Positions 51,715-60,190 of a stretch of DNA of 64,000 bases are shown here, one piece after another. The stretch spans positions 1,240,001 to 1,304,000 of the forward strand of contig NZ_AP026800.1 in assembly GCF_033095945.1 (NCBI RefSeq), given 5' to 3'. Position numbers and translations under genes: made by a program. This DNA is from Bombiscardovia apis (GTDB taxonomy: Bacteria > Actinomycetota > Actinomycetes > Actinomycetales > Bifidobacteriaceae). The first letter of the stretch is position 1. Every line of letters begins with the position of its first letter. Below the pieces are notes generated by a model that had not been told where the DNA came from, searched no databases, and saw nothing but the letters and a program-made list of their open reading frames with translations.

Positions 51715-52978
51715 AGGCTGTGGCGAGCTGCTGGTGTTTGACCTTGCGACTGCCGACGATGCATAGAGCAGCCCCGAGAGCCAAGACGGCTAGGCAGATG
51801 TAGCCTTCGATGCCTACTAGCGGCAGGAGTCTGTTTATCTCGTTGCCAATAATGAAGGGGCCTACCATGAGCCATTGTGCTTCTACGAAGAAGGCGATGA
51901 CGGCGAAGGGTACCAAGACCAACAGGAGCGAGATGTAGGTGCTCATGTGGGAGGAGAACCAAACCATGAGTAGGGCGCAGCCGAGGTTGAGGGCGAAGCT
52001 GGCTGCTAGGAAGACTGCAATATATGTGCCAACGCTCCAGTTGAACCAGGGCAGGTCTGCGCCGTCGAAAACCGGCGTGGGCAGGTAGGCTTTGATTTTG
52101 GGCAGCCACAGGGCCAGGGCGAGAGCGTAAGACACTGCGGCAACGAGGAAGGCGACGGTAGCGGCGGCAGCCATCTCAATGCCTTGAATACTGCGGCCCA
52201 CGCGGGTTGACCACTGAGTTTGCCGCATTCTACGCATACGATTGCGGGTGAGTAAGGGAGCACATAGGCCCAGAGTGGCTAGTAAAACTACGAGGAATAC
52301 CATACGCAAGTAGGATTGAGACAGCTGAATCGTGTCGTCGGGGTGGGTAAGGCCCATGCCCGACTGGCATTCCTGAGCTAAAGCGTTCACTCGCTGGTCT
52401 ACTGCTTTCGGCAGTTCCACTCGCTTACTGGAGGCAGCACTCGCATCTCCCAAATACTGGTAAAGGTCTGAGTGCTCGCTCGCAGATAGGAGCCCCAGCT
52501 GGGAGGCCGCGCGCTGGGCCAGTCCTTGCTTTCCGCAACCGCGATAGTTGTCGACAACACGATGCCCCACGAGGAGCTGCTGGTAGCTGTTGAGACCTTC
52601 AATCTGGTCGTACAACTGGCCCGTTGGGCCGTCGGCTACCGAAGCGTCTTGCCAGATCTGCTCCTGAATCTTGTCTATGAAACTGCGAGCGCTGCGGTAG
52701 TCATTCACCCCTTCCTTGCTGGCTTGCGGCTGAAGTTGAGCTAAATCAGCCTGGAACTTGCGCTCCAATTCGGCATTGTGCGCTTCGCTGCCAGATATGA
52801 GAGCAGGCGTGGCAGTTGGGCCGTATTGGGCGATTACAGGAGCTGTGGAGGGCTGCATAGTCGCACCAATGAGCGAGGAGAGCAAGCCAATAAAGCCTAG
52901 GGCCAAGACGGCGGTGATGAGCGTGGGCCGAGGGCGCAAGATAGCTTTAATCTCGGCGGTGAATACATTCCATTTCAT
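51713..52978 (-). CDS. ABC-2 type permease subunit
   Basis: This is a 421-residue membrane protein. One helix lies near the N-terminus (about residues 20-42), then a large extracytoplasmic loop of about 170 residues, then five helices. This is the layout of ABC-2 permeases of the type that pairs with a single ATPase. I chose the ATG at 52978 (MKWNVFTAEIK) with AGAAGGA upstream; it overlaps the stop of the preceding permease by four bases. It is the last gene of the leftward operon (ATPase, permease 1, permease 2). The substrate is unknown; such systems often export peptides or protect the envelope. Confidence 0.88.
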   Translation of the reverse strand: MKWNVFTAEIKAILRPRPTLITAVLALGFIGLLSSLIGATMQPSTAPVIAQYGPTATPALISGSEAHNAELERKFQADLAQLQPQASKEGVNDYRSARSFIDKIQEQIWQDASVADGPTGQLYDQIEGLNSYQQLLVGHRVVDNYRGCGKQGLAQRAASQLGLLSASEHSDLYQYLGDASAASSKRVELPKAVDQRVNALAQECQSGMGLTHPDDTIQLSQSYLRMVFLVVLLATLGLCAPLLTRNRMRRMRQTQWSTRVGRSIQGIEMAAAATVAFLVAAVSYALALALWLPKIKAYLPTPVFDGADLPWFNWSVGTYIAVFLAASFALNLGCALLMVWFSSHMSTYISLLLVLVPFAVIAFFVEAQWLMVGPFIIGNEINRLLPLVGIEGYICLAVLALGAALCIVGSRKVKHQQLATA

Positions 52979-54195
52979 AGCAAATCCTTCTTCTGGTAGT
53001 AGTGCAATCCCAGCCCTAAGACGATGGCTCCGATGCCGAGCGCAACTAGGCTGGAGATGGTTTCTTGCATGGGTACGAGCGCTTGCAGGCCCATTCCGGT
53101 AAACCATGAGCCTTGGGTGAGTATGAGATAGCCCGGAGTCAGGCTCAAGACTTGGAAGAGTCCCCAGGCACCGCGGGAGGCGGCGAAGAACTCAACAAAG
53201 TAGCCAGCGATGACGATGAGGAAGCTCAAGCCTGCCGCGGCCATAGTGGAGGAAACTACCGTATGGATAGCGGCGGTGAGGAGGGCGAGTCCTGCGATGG
53301 CTAGCAGTTCGAGGCCTAGGTTGGCCAGCCAGTAGCCGCCGACCGTGCAGTCGAACCAGGTAATGAAGGGCTCACTGCCGAAGGCCGTGGTCAGCTGGTT
53401 GAAGCTAGACGAAACTGAGGAGCCCCACACCCCTCTCGTGTCTAGGAAGAGAGCAAACATACCGGTGGTAGCTATGTTGAGCAGGCAGCAGGCGGCGAGA
53501 GAAATCAGGAGTCCGGCTAGGACCTTCCAGCGCATGAGATGGCGGCCTGTGCGGGTCGAAGCGAGGACCGGCTCGACCCCCTGCTGGCGCTCGTAGCCCA
53601 GCAATACCACCATAATGAGCAGGGTCACAATAATGGACTCCCACAGCACTGCCCGGCCCTCCACCTCGAAGAGCTCATGGTGGGCATCGACCGTAGCAGT
53701 GCCAGCATATAAGTCTTGGCCAGCAGCGGTGGAAGCTAAATGCTGGGCGCGCTCCCCTAGGCGCTCGTATTTTGCTTCCATATCAGCGTCCATACTGCGT
53801 TGGAAAGCTCCTACCTGCTCGTGCTTATCGCCTTGCAGGGCGTAGACTGCGTTGCGCCCCAAACGCTTGGCCTCGTAGGACTGGTAAGGATCTTGCTCCT
53901 CGCCAAGTAGCTGGCTCAAGCGCTGCCGCTGGTTGCTGGCGGGCTGCGAGGCCACTTCCTGCTTGAGAGTAGCGTTGATTCGGTGGCCGGCGGACTGCTG
54001 CACCTGCGAGGCCAGATTGTAGGGAGCGCGCAGGTCGCTGGTCGTTAAGGCTGCGATTCCCGCATTCACCACGACCATGCCCAGTAGGATGACCCACAGG
54101 AGCGGAGAGCCGAGCAGCTTGCGCAGTTCGTGGTTGAGGAGCAGGCTGGGCCGGGCATGGGTGCGGCGGGCTGCTTTACTATGCTGAGTTGCCAT
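52975..54195 (-). CDS. ABC-2 type permease subunit
   Basis: This 406-residue protein has the same layout as its downstream partner: an early helix after NHELRKLLGSPLLWVILLG, an extracytoplasmic loop of about 130 residues rich in Gln and charged residues, and five further helices. The two permeases look like diverged copies that form a heterodimer. The start at 54195 (MATQHSKAARR) has GGAGG upstream and lies two bases after the ATPase stop. Co-translation with the neighbours is likely. Confidence 0.88.
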   Translation of the reverse strand: MATQHSKAARRTHARPSLLLNHELRKLLGSPLLWVILLGMVVVNAGIAALTTSDLRAPYNLASQVQQSAGHRINATLKQEVASQPASNQRQRLSQLLGEEQDPYQSYEAKRLGRNAVYALQGDKHEQVGAFQRSMDADMEAKYERLGERAQHLASTAAGQDLYAGTATVDAHHELFEVEGRAVLWESIIVTLLIMVVLLGYERQQGVEPVLASTRTGRHLMRWKVLAGLLISLAACCLLNIATTGMFALFLDTRGVWGSSVSSSFNQLTTAFGSEPFITWFDCTVGGYWLANLGLELLAIAGLALLTAAIHTVVSSTMAAAGLSFLIVIAGYFVEFFAASRGAWGLFQVLSLTPGYLILTQGSWFTGMGLQALVPMQETISSLVALGIGAIVLGLGLHYYQKKDLL

Positions 54196-54197
54196 CG

Positions 54198-55040
54198 TTA
54201 GCCTCCGTAAACCATGAGGAAGACGTCTTCGAGGTTGGCCTGAACAGGCTCAAAACCACTGAGCGGCTCTTGGCAGTAGATGCGCTGGAGGGTTTGCGCG
54301 CCCTCTTGCACTTCGTCGAGCACCCGCTGCCCCTCGCTCATGGGCATATCCATCGGCACCTCGTAAATATGGCCCTGATACTGCGCGCACAATCCGGCCG
54401 GGCTATCTTGCTGGTAGAGGCTCCCGTCTTTGACCATGACCACTTGCGAGGCAATCGTCTCAATATCTGAGACAATATGGGTCGAAAGTATAACGGTGCG
54501 GTCGGCTGCTAGGGCGTGAATAATATTGCGAAAACGCACGCGCTCCTTGGGGTCGAGCCCGGCGGTGGGCTCGTCTAAAATCAAGAGCTGCGGATCGTTC
54601 AACAGACTCTGGGCAATGCCCACGCGCTGGACCATACCGCCCGAAAGTGCCTTCATCTTCTTATTCGCAGCATCTTCCAATCCCACCATCGATAACAGGT
54701 GCATAACCCGCTCTTTGCTCTCCTTGTCGCTCAGCCCTTGCAAGGCGGCGATATAGCTCAAGAACTGGCGGGGCGTATAATTGGGATAATAGCCGAAATC
54801 TTGGGGCAGGTAGCCCAAGAGGCCGCGGTATTGCTCATCCATGCCGATGATATCTTCGCCATCCCAAGTAATGCTGCCCTTGTCGGGGCGCAAAAGCGTG
54901 GTCATCATTTTCATCAGCGTGGACTTGCCTGCACCGTTGGGAGCCAGGAGCCCGTACACGCCGCGCTCAAAAGTAATATTCATATCGCGGGTGACTTGCT
55001 TGGAGCCGAAGCTCTTATAGACGTGTTCGAGTTGTAACAT
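54198..55040 (-). CDS. ABC transporter ATPase (ABC-2 exporter)
   Basis: This is a 280-residue ATPase of the drug/peptide exporter class. Walker A reads APNGAGKST, with Ala in place of the usual first Gly, a change found in some bacteriocin-type ATPases. The signature is LSGGMVQRVGIAQS, Walker B is LLILDEPTAGLD and the switch is LSTHIVSD. I chose the ATG at 55040 (MLQLEHVYKSFG) with GAAGGA upstream; a TTG at 55052 is an alternative. It heads an operon with two permeases. An ECF sigma factor and a membrane protein lie upstream on the same strand. Confidence 0.93.
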   Translation of the reverse strand: MLQLEHVYKSFGSKQVTRDMNITFERGVYGLLAPNGAGKSTLMKMMTTLLRPDKGSITWDGEDIIGMDEQYRGLLGYLPQDFGYYPNYTPRQFLSYIAALQGLSDKESKERVMHLLSMVGLEDAANKKMKALSGGMVQRVGIAQSLLNDPQLLILDEPTAGLDPKERVRFRNIIHALAADRTVILSTHIVSDIETIASQVVMVKDGSLYQQDSPAGLCAQYQGHIYEVPMDMPMSEGQRVLDEVQEGAQTLQRIYCQEPLSGFEPVQANLEDVFLMVYGG

Positions 55041-55124
55041 GGTTTCCTTCAATCGTGGTTGGGCGCACTGAACTCAGCCCTAGGGCGGGCTTGGCGCGGT
55101 GTACAAAGCAGTATGAGGTTTGTT

Positions 55125-56048
55125 TTATAAGGCCACCCCCCAAGGTTGAGCCTTGCGCTTGCCCAGCGAAGAGCGCAGCCACACCCCTACTCCCGGCTCA
55201 AGCAAGCACTTACAGGCCAGAGCAAACAGGAAGAGGACAGCAGTCAGCAAGCCAGCCGCTAGACTCACAGCGGTGGGCAGGGCAAGAAGCCAGGAAACCA
55301 CGCGGGTGCGGCCCAGCCACAGACCCAAGCCTGCCGCCAACCACAGAAGCGATGGAAGAACCATAGCTAGGTCGGCACTCGCCATGCTGTCGATGCCCAA
55401 CTGCACGAGCGCATATAAGAAGAGGGAGGCGAAGGAAATGCCCATCACCTTGAGCCAGGGCAGAGCTCCCCCGGTCATGACCTCTAGAGCAGCGCTGGTT
55501 AGGGCCGAAGCCACCGTAGAGAGTAGGCCGAAGCAGAGCATGCGTACGCTGGAAATCTGCCGAAGAGACCAGCGGCAGGTTTGCAAGAGGTAAGCCGTGT
55601 TGAAGGAGCGCTCTTTCCAAACCACCAAGAGCTGCATGGCTTGGTAAGACAACGGCGAAAGCGTAAACACAAGAACGCTTAAGGCCGGCATATACCAGCT
55701 ACTCCCCCGCCCTGCGGACTGCTGAAGTAGCCCTAGGAGGGCCGACCAAATCAGCAGCCCCAAGAGCAAGCCCAAAAATGCGCAATCCCAGACACCGAAA
55801 AGTAGGTTTTTGAAGCCTAGGGTGTGAGACATCTCCAACACGGTACCCATGAGTCCTCGCCGGCGAGGTAGGCCTTTACGCACGATGCCAGAGATTGCCT
55901 CTCGACGCTCAGCTTCGGTAAGCAATACCTCGCCCTGAGATGCGCTTTGCGAGCGCCCTGCGGCCTGGGTAGAGCGCGAGCTGGGCTCAAAATCCTGCCC
56001 TTGAATTGCTGCGAGGATTGGCGTTATGTCAAAGTCATGCTCTTTCAT
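55125..56048 (-). CDS. Membrane protein next to the sigma factor, possible anti-sigma factor
   Basis: The 307-residue protein has a cytoplasmic N-terminus of about 85 residues and then six hydrophobic segments. Its start overlaps the end of the ECF sigma factor gene by 14 bases. In such pairs the second gene usually codes for an anti-sigma factor that holds the sigma at the membrane. I see no zinc anti-sigma motif (HxxxCxxC), so this role is inferred only from position. It could equally be a transport component of the exporter that follows. Confidence 0.75.
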   Translation of the reverse strand: MKEHDFDITPILAAIQGQDFEPSSRSTQAAGRSQSASQGEVLLTEAERREAISGIVRKGLPRRRGLMGTVLEMSHTLGFKNLLFGVWDCAFLGLLLGLLIWSALLGLLQQSAGRGSSWYMPALSVLVFTLSPLSYQAMQLLVVWKERSFNTAYLLQTCRWSLRQISSVRMLCFGLLSTVASALTSAALEVMTGGALPWLKVMGISFASLFLYALVQLGIDSMASADLAMVLPSLLWLAAGLGLWLGRTRVVSWLLALPTAVSLAAGLLTAVLFLFALACKCLLEPGVGVWLRSSLGKRKAQPWGVAL

Positions 56049-56706
56049 CGCTAAAGTCCTTTCTCAGTTGCCCTAGTAAGCGGTAGTAGCGGGCTTTCAC
56101 CGTGCTCTCCGAATCGCCAGACATGGCGCTGATTTGTGCGAAGTTGTAGCCCCCGTAGAGGTGGAGGCGGAAGACTTCTTGCGCTTCGGGAGCGGCGGCG
56201 GCCACTTGCTGGAGGATGCGCCGCAGTAAATCACGCTCTACCTCGCCTTGCGCTATGTCTACCTGCCGAAGGTCGGCCAGCTCAAGCGAATCGGCCCAGC
56301 CCTGCACATCGCCTGACTCGCCTAGATGCCGAGGAGCATCAAGTGAGATGGCCTGCACCGGGGTTCGCCGCCAGTAGTCGATAATCTTGTTGGTCGCTAT
56401 CCGGTAGAGCCAAGTGCGGAAGGCCGCCTTGCGAGGATCGTAGGAGGCCAGCGAGTGCAGGGCTGCGATGAAGCTTTCTTGCGCCAAGTTTTTAGCCTCC
56501 TCTCTATCGGACATTTGGGAGCAGATATAAGCTAGGAGGCCGTCGTAATAACAGCTCACCAGCTCGTCTGCTGCGCGATCGGAATGCCACAGGAGGATAT
56601 GGCGTATCCACCGTGCATCCCGGGTCTCGTTTGTCTTAGTCACAGGTATATATTCGCATTCGCCAACCAAATAGTTGCAGCTACAATCCAAATTATTTTT
56701 GTTCAC
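56035..56706 (-). CDS. ECF-type RNA polymerase sigma factor
   Basis: This group 4 sigma factor has region 2 around residues 50-115 (DREEAKNLAQESFIAALHSL and FRTWLYRIATNKIIDYWRR, typical of sigma 2.1-2.4) and region 4 near the end (AAPEAQEVFRLHLYGGYNFAQISAMSG) with a helix-turn-helix. A linker of about 50 residues joins them. It probably directs transcription of the adjacent membrane protein and ABC exporter, perhaps in response to envelope stress. The start is uncertain: GTG at 56706 gives 223 residues but has a weak ribosome site, and GTG at 56643, 21 codons later, may be the real one. Confidence 0.88.
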   Translation of the reverse strand: MNKNNLDCSCNYLVGECEYIPVTKTNETRDARWIRHILLWHSDRAADELVSCYYDGLLAYICSQMSDREEAKNLAQESFIAALHSLASYDPRKAAFRTWLYRIATNKIIDYWRRTPVQAISLDAPRHLGESGDVQGWADSLELADLRQVDIAQGEVERDLLRRILQQVAAAAPEAQEVFRLHLYGGYNFAQISAMSGDSESTVKARYYRLLGQLRKDFSDERA

Positions 56707-56790
56707 TGCACATTGCGCCCTACCCAGACCGGCGATTCCCTACTCATCATTGACTCTCTATATAGGCGATGGTAAGTTGTAAGTGTCTAT

Positions 56791-56911
56791 GTTTCAGGGA
56801 AGGTGCAATTCCTTACTGGCGGTATCTGGCGCGTCCAGGAGCCCGCGACCCGCGCAAGCGGCTGATTTCGGTGAGAGGCCGAAGCCAACGGTAGAGTCCG
56901 GATGGAAGAAA
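56791..56911 (+). promoter_or_regulatory. FMN riboswitch (RFN element)
   Basis: All conserved parts are present in order: GTTTCAGGGAAGGTG, AATTCCTTACTGGCGGTA, AGCCCGCGA, GGTGAGAGGCCGAAGCC, AACGGTAGAGTCCGGATG and a closing GAAAC. It lies directly before ribU, and the ribosome site (GAGG) follows the closing stem, so binding of FMN probably blocks translation of the riboflavin transporter. Confidence 0.96.
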
Positions 56912-56927
56912 CGAGGCTCGCTTGAGC

Positions 56928-57536
56928 ATGTCTTCGCATACGCAAAATCAGCCGCAGCGGCAGAACTCACCCTCTGCACATTTGAGCAACTCTCATTCAA
57001 CCGGAGCCGCAAATTACGGCCGCTGGTCCACCCAACGCATCGCAGTCTACGCGCTATTTGTGGCCCTTACTATGGTGGTGAGCTTTTTCTCCTTCCCCAT
57101 CATCCCGGGAACCAACTTCTTAAAATATGACCCTTCCGGCATCGTGGTCTTAGTCGCCGGTTTTGCTTTCGGCCCCGCTGCGGCAGCCATTATCTCAGTC
57201 TTGGGCTTCTTGCCCCACTTATTTACTGACCCCTTTGGCGCGCTTATTGCCATTTTGGTAGCCCTATCATTGAGCCTGCCGGCCGCGCTTATCTACCGTA
57301 AAGTTCACACGCGCAAGGGCGCTCTCCTAGGGATTGTGGTGGGCGCTGTAGCTGCTTTGGCCATGGCTATCTTGTGTAATATCCTCATCACGCCCTTTTA
57401 TGCGCACATGTCAGTGCAGGCGGTAATGGGGATGATTGTGCCGATTCTGCTGCCCTTTAACGTGCTCAAGTTCACCATTCACGGCGTGGTCACCTTCCTC
57501 GTATACAAGCCCATCTCCCAGCTGGTCAACCGGTGA
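56928..57536 (+). CDS. ribU: Riboflavin ECF transporter S component RibU
   Basis: This membrane protein binds riboflavin and, with an ECF module, imports it. After a hydrophilic N-terminal tail of about 35 residues it has five or six helices, with the S-component N-terminal motif (IAVYALFVALTMVVSFF) and the RibU-type KYDPSGIVVLVAGFAFGP. The length is 202 residues. I chose the ATG at 56928; a TTG at 56922 is in frame and closer to the GAGG site. It is controlled by an FMN riboswitch and overlaps the downstream ECF fusion gene by four bases. Confidence 0.93.
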   Translation: MSSHTQNQPQRQNSPSAHLSNSHSTGAANYGRWSTQRIAVYALFVALTMVVSFFSFPIIPGTNFLKYDPSGIVVLVAGFAFGPAAAAIISVLGFLPHLFTDPFGALIAILVALSLSLPAALIYRKVHTRKGALLGIVVGAVAALAMAILCNILITPFYAHMSVQAVMGMIVPILLPFNVLKFTIHGVVTFLVYKPISQLVNR

Positions 57537-60073
57537 GCAAGCAGCAGACTCCCTCCCCCCTAGTTCAATCCGCTCCCGGCTTTGCCCCTGCGAGCACATT
57601 CGAGGCCTTGGCTCAACTTGAACACGTGTCATTTTCTTATGACGGCGGGCGCAGCTGGGCTTTGGACGATATTTCGCTCAGCATCGCTCCCGGCGAACAG
57701 GTCTGCATCTTGGGTGCCAACGGTTCGGGCAAGTCGACCTTGGGCAAGATTCTAGCGGGCTCGGTAGCCCCTGATTTGGGCCGGGTAGAACTCTTGGGCA
57801 AGCAAGTTTTTGACGCTAGCCTGCCTGCGGATGCTGGGCGGGTGCAGCCCGAACACTACCGGCAGGCCCGCCACAATATCGGTATCGTCTTGCAAAATCC
57901 CGAAGACCAAATAGTAACGACCGTGGCCCGAGACGATGTGGCTTTCGGGCCCGAAAACTTGAGTTTCCCCACCCCTCGGATTGTGCAAGCGGTCGACGAT
58001 GCGCTGGCTCAAGTGGGCATGTCGCAACGGGCAGACCACGACCCAACCCGCATGTCTGGCGGCCAACAGCAGCGGCTGGCAGTGGCCGGAAACCTTGCTA
58101 TGGAGCCCCAGCTCATCATCATGGACGAACCCGGAGCCATGCTCGATGCAGCTGGCAGGCAAGACATTCTAGCGATTATGGGCCGCCTACGCAGGCAAGG
58201 CAAAGCAGTAGTTCACATAACCCACTTGCTCGACGAAGCCCGCCAGGCCGACCGCTTGCTCGTGCTCGACCGGGGTCGAATCGTAGCAGCTGGCAGGCCG
58301 GAGCAGGTGCTGGGTCAGCGCAATATAGCCATACTTGCAGCCCAGAAGGAGCAAACAGCCCCCGAGCTCGACCCTACTGCTGACCGACAACTCTCAGCTC
58401 TTGAAGAGCATCAACCAGCAGTTCTACCCCGCGAGCAAACCCTAGATTTGCCAGCAAATTCCCCCGCTGTAGTGATACACAATCTCTCCTTCGCTTTTCC
58501 AGATAGCCAACACAATACGCTCAGCCAGATTTCCTTCGAAGTTGAGCCGGGCCAAACGCTCGCAATTATGGGCCGCAACGGCTCTGGAAAATCTACGCTT
58601 TCTAAGCTTTTGTGCGCCCTGCTCGCTCCAACTGATGGCTCCATCGCCCTCGCAGGACTCCCTTTAGCTGGCAAGGAAGCTTCCAAGCGGGGTCGAAAGC
58701 GCCGCCAGATAATGCGGCTCCTGCGCCAGCGGGTGGGCTACGTGATGCAGTATCCAGAACACCAGCTCTTTGCCGACACTGTGGCGCAAGATGTGGCATA
58801 CGGGCCCAGCAATCTCGGATTGAGTCCTGCCCAAGTAAGTGAGAGCGTCGACGATGCACTTGAGCTGCTCGGCATCACCGCCCTAGCTGACCGCTCCCCC
58901 TTCGAGCTTTCCGGCGGCCAGCAGCGGCTTGTTGCTATTGCAGGGATTGTGGCCTGCAACCCGCAAGTGCTGGTACTCGACGAAGTTACCGCTAGCTTAG
59001 ATCCGGCAGCCAGCCAGCGCATTACCGCCCTCTTACGTGAGCTCCACCGCCGCGGTGTCACTATTGTTATGAACACCCACTCCGACCAGGAGGCTCTGGC
59101 TCTAGCAGACCAAGCTCTCCTCTTAGAGCAGGGGCGAATCCTAGCAAGCGGACCCGTGCAGCAAGTATTGGAACGCTACCATCAGCTGCTGGCAGATAGC
59201 CCCCAGGAAGAAGTGACGCAGGCCAGTCAAGAGAACGATTTGCCTCGCTCGCAAGCCGCAGGCACTAAGGATTTAGCAAAACCCACAGTTTCCCGCACCT
59301 CTCCCCCCACCTCTCTCGTGAATCAGCTGGACCCAAGGGCCAAAATTGTAAGCTTCTTACTGATGATGTTTGCCTCATTCTTTATCAGCACACCCGCCCA
59401 ACTGCTCGCAGGAGCCGCTGTAACGGCAGCCCTTTTCACAGCGGCGCGCGCGCCCATGAAAAGCATGCTCAAATCAGTACGAGTCTTCCTCGCCTTGATA
59501 CTACTTGTAGTGCCCATCAACCTGTGCTTTACGCAAACCGGTAGGGCTCTCGCCCGCTGGGGGCCACTGCGCGTCACCGACCAAGGCCTATGGATAGCCC
59601 TCCTCTACGCCAGCCGCTTCCTACTCATCATCCTTATGGGCGCTCTGCTGGTTGAATCTACAACTCCCACCCAGATGACCGATGCCTTTGAATCCTTACT
59701 CAAGCCACTCTCCCGCTGGGGCGTTCACACTGGTGAGATTGCGCTTGTACTGTCGCTAGCCCTGCGCTTCATTCCTACCCTCAGCCAAGAGGTGCACTCA
59801 GTGGTCGACGCGCAAGCAGCCCGAGGCGGCTCCATCGAGTCCGGCAGACCCGGGCAACGACTGCGAGCGGCTATAGCCATAGCAGTTCCCGTCTTCGCTG
59901 GAGCCCTACGCCATGCCAATAATCTGGGCCAGGCCCTCGATGCTCGCTCATACGAGGGTGGGCGAGGGCGCACCCACTACCGCCGGCTTCAACTACACAG
60001 CCGAGACTGGGCGTTTATGGGCCTCGTTGCTGTATATTTGGCCGCTCTGATTGCATTGGGCATCTGGCGGTAA
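57533..60073 (+). CDS. ECF transporter EcfA-EcfA'-EcfT fusion (riboflavin operon)
   Basis: This 846-residue polypeptide has the same architecture as the protein at 8995-11511. ATPase 1 shows GANGSGKST, MSGGQQQRLAVAGNL and LIIMDEPGAMLD. ATPase 2 (from about residue 315) shows GRNGSGKST, LSGGQQRLVAIAG and VLVLDEVTASLD. The C-terminal 240 residues form EcfT with the coupling motifs AQAARGGS and DARSYEGG. A spacer of about 45 residues separates ATPase 2 from EcfT. It starts at GTG 57533, overlapping the ribU stop. Whether it serves RibU only or also other S components elsewhere in the genome cannot be told. Confidence 0.92.
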   Translation: MSKQQTPSPLVQSAPGFAPASTFEALAQLEHVSFSYDGGRSWALDDISLSIAPGEQVCILGANGSGKSTLGKILAGSVAPDLGRVELLGKQVFDASLPADAGRVQPEHYRQARHNIGIVLQNPEDQIVTTVARDDVAFGPENLSFPTPRIVQAVDDALAQVGMSQRADHDPTRMSGGQQQRLAVAGNLAMEPQLIIMDEPGAMLDAAGRQDILAIMGRLRRQGKAVVHITHLLDEARQADRLLVLDRGRIVAAGRPEQVLGQRNIAILAAQKEQTAPELDPTADRQLSALEEHQPAVLPREQTLDLPANSPAVVIHNLSFAFPDSQHNTLSQISFEVEPGQTLAIMGRNGSGKSTLSKLLCALLAPTDGSIALAGLPLAGKEASKRGRKRRQIMRLLRQRVGYVMQYPEHQLFADTVAQDVAYGPSNLGLSPAQVSESVDDALELLGITALADRSPFELSGGQQRLVAIAGIVACNPQVLVLDEVTASLDPAASQRITALLRELHRRGVTIVMNTHSDQEALALADQALLLEQGRILASGPVQQVLERYHQLLADSPQEEVTQASQENDLPRSQAAGTKDLAKPTVSRTSPPTSLVNQLDPRAKIVSFLLMMFASFFISTPAQLLAGAAVTAALFTAARAPMKSMLKSVRVFLALILLVVPINLCFTQTGRALARWGPLRVTDQGLWIALLYASRFLLIILMGALLVESTTPTQMTDAFESLLKPLSRWGVHTGEIALVLSLALRFIPTLSQEVHSVVDAQAARGGSIESGRPGQRLRAAIAIAVPVFAGALRHANNLGQALDARSYEGGRGRTHYRRLQLHSRDWAFMGLVAVYLAALIALGIWR

Positions 60074-60129
60074 GTCAGCAACGTCGGCAGGCTTATCAGG
60101 GCGCTACTGCCGCTTGACGCATATAAGTT

Positions 60130-60161
60130 GAGGGCCAGAACGAATACCCGTTCTGGCCCTC
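60130..60161. terminator. Bidirectional terminator
   Basis: GAGGGCCAGAACG (60130-60142) pairs perfectly with CGTTCTGGCCCTC (60149-60161). It lies between the ECF fusion gene (+) and clpC (-). Confidence 0.85.
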
Positions 60162-60190
60162 ACTCGTATCTAGCGAACGCTAGTCAATGC

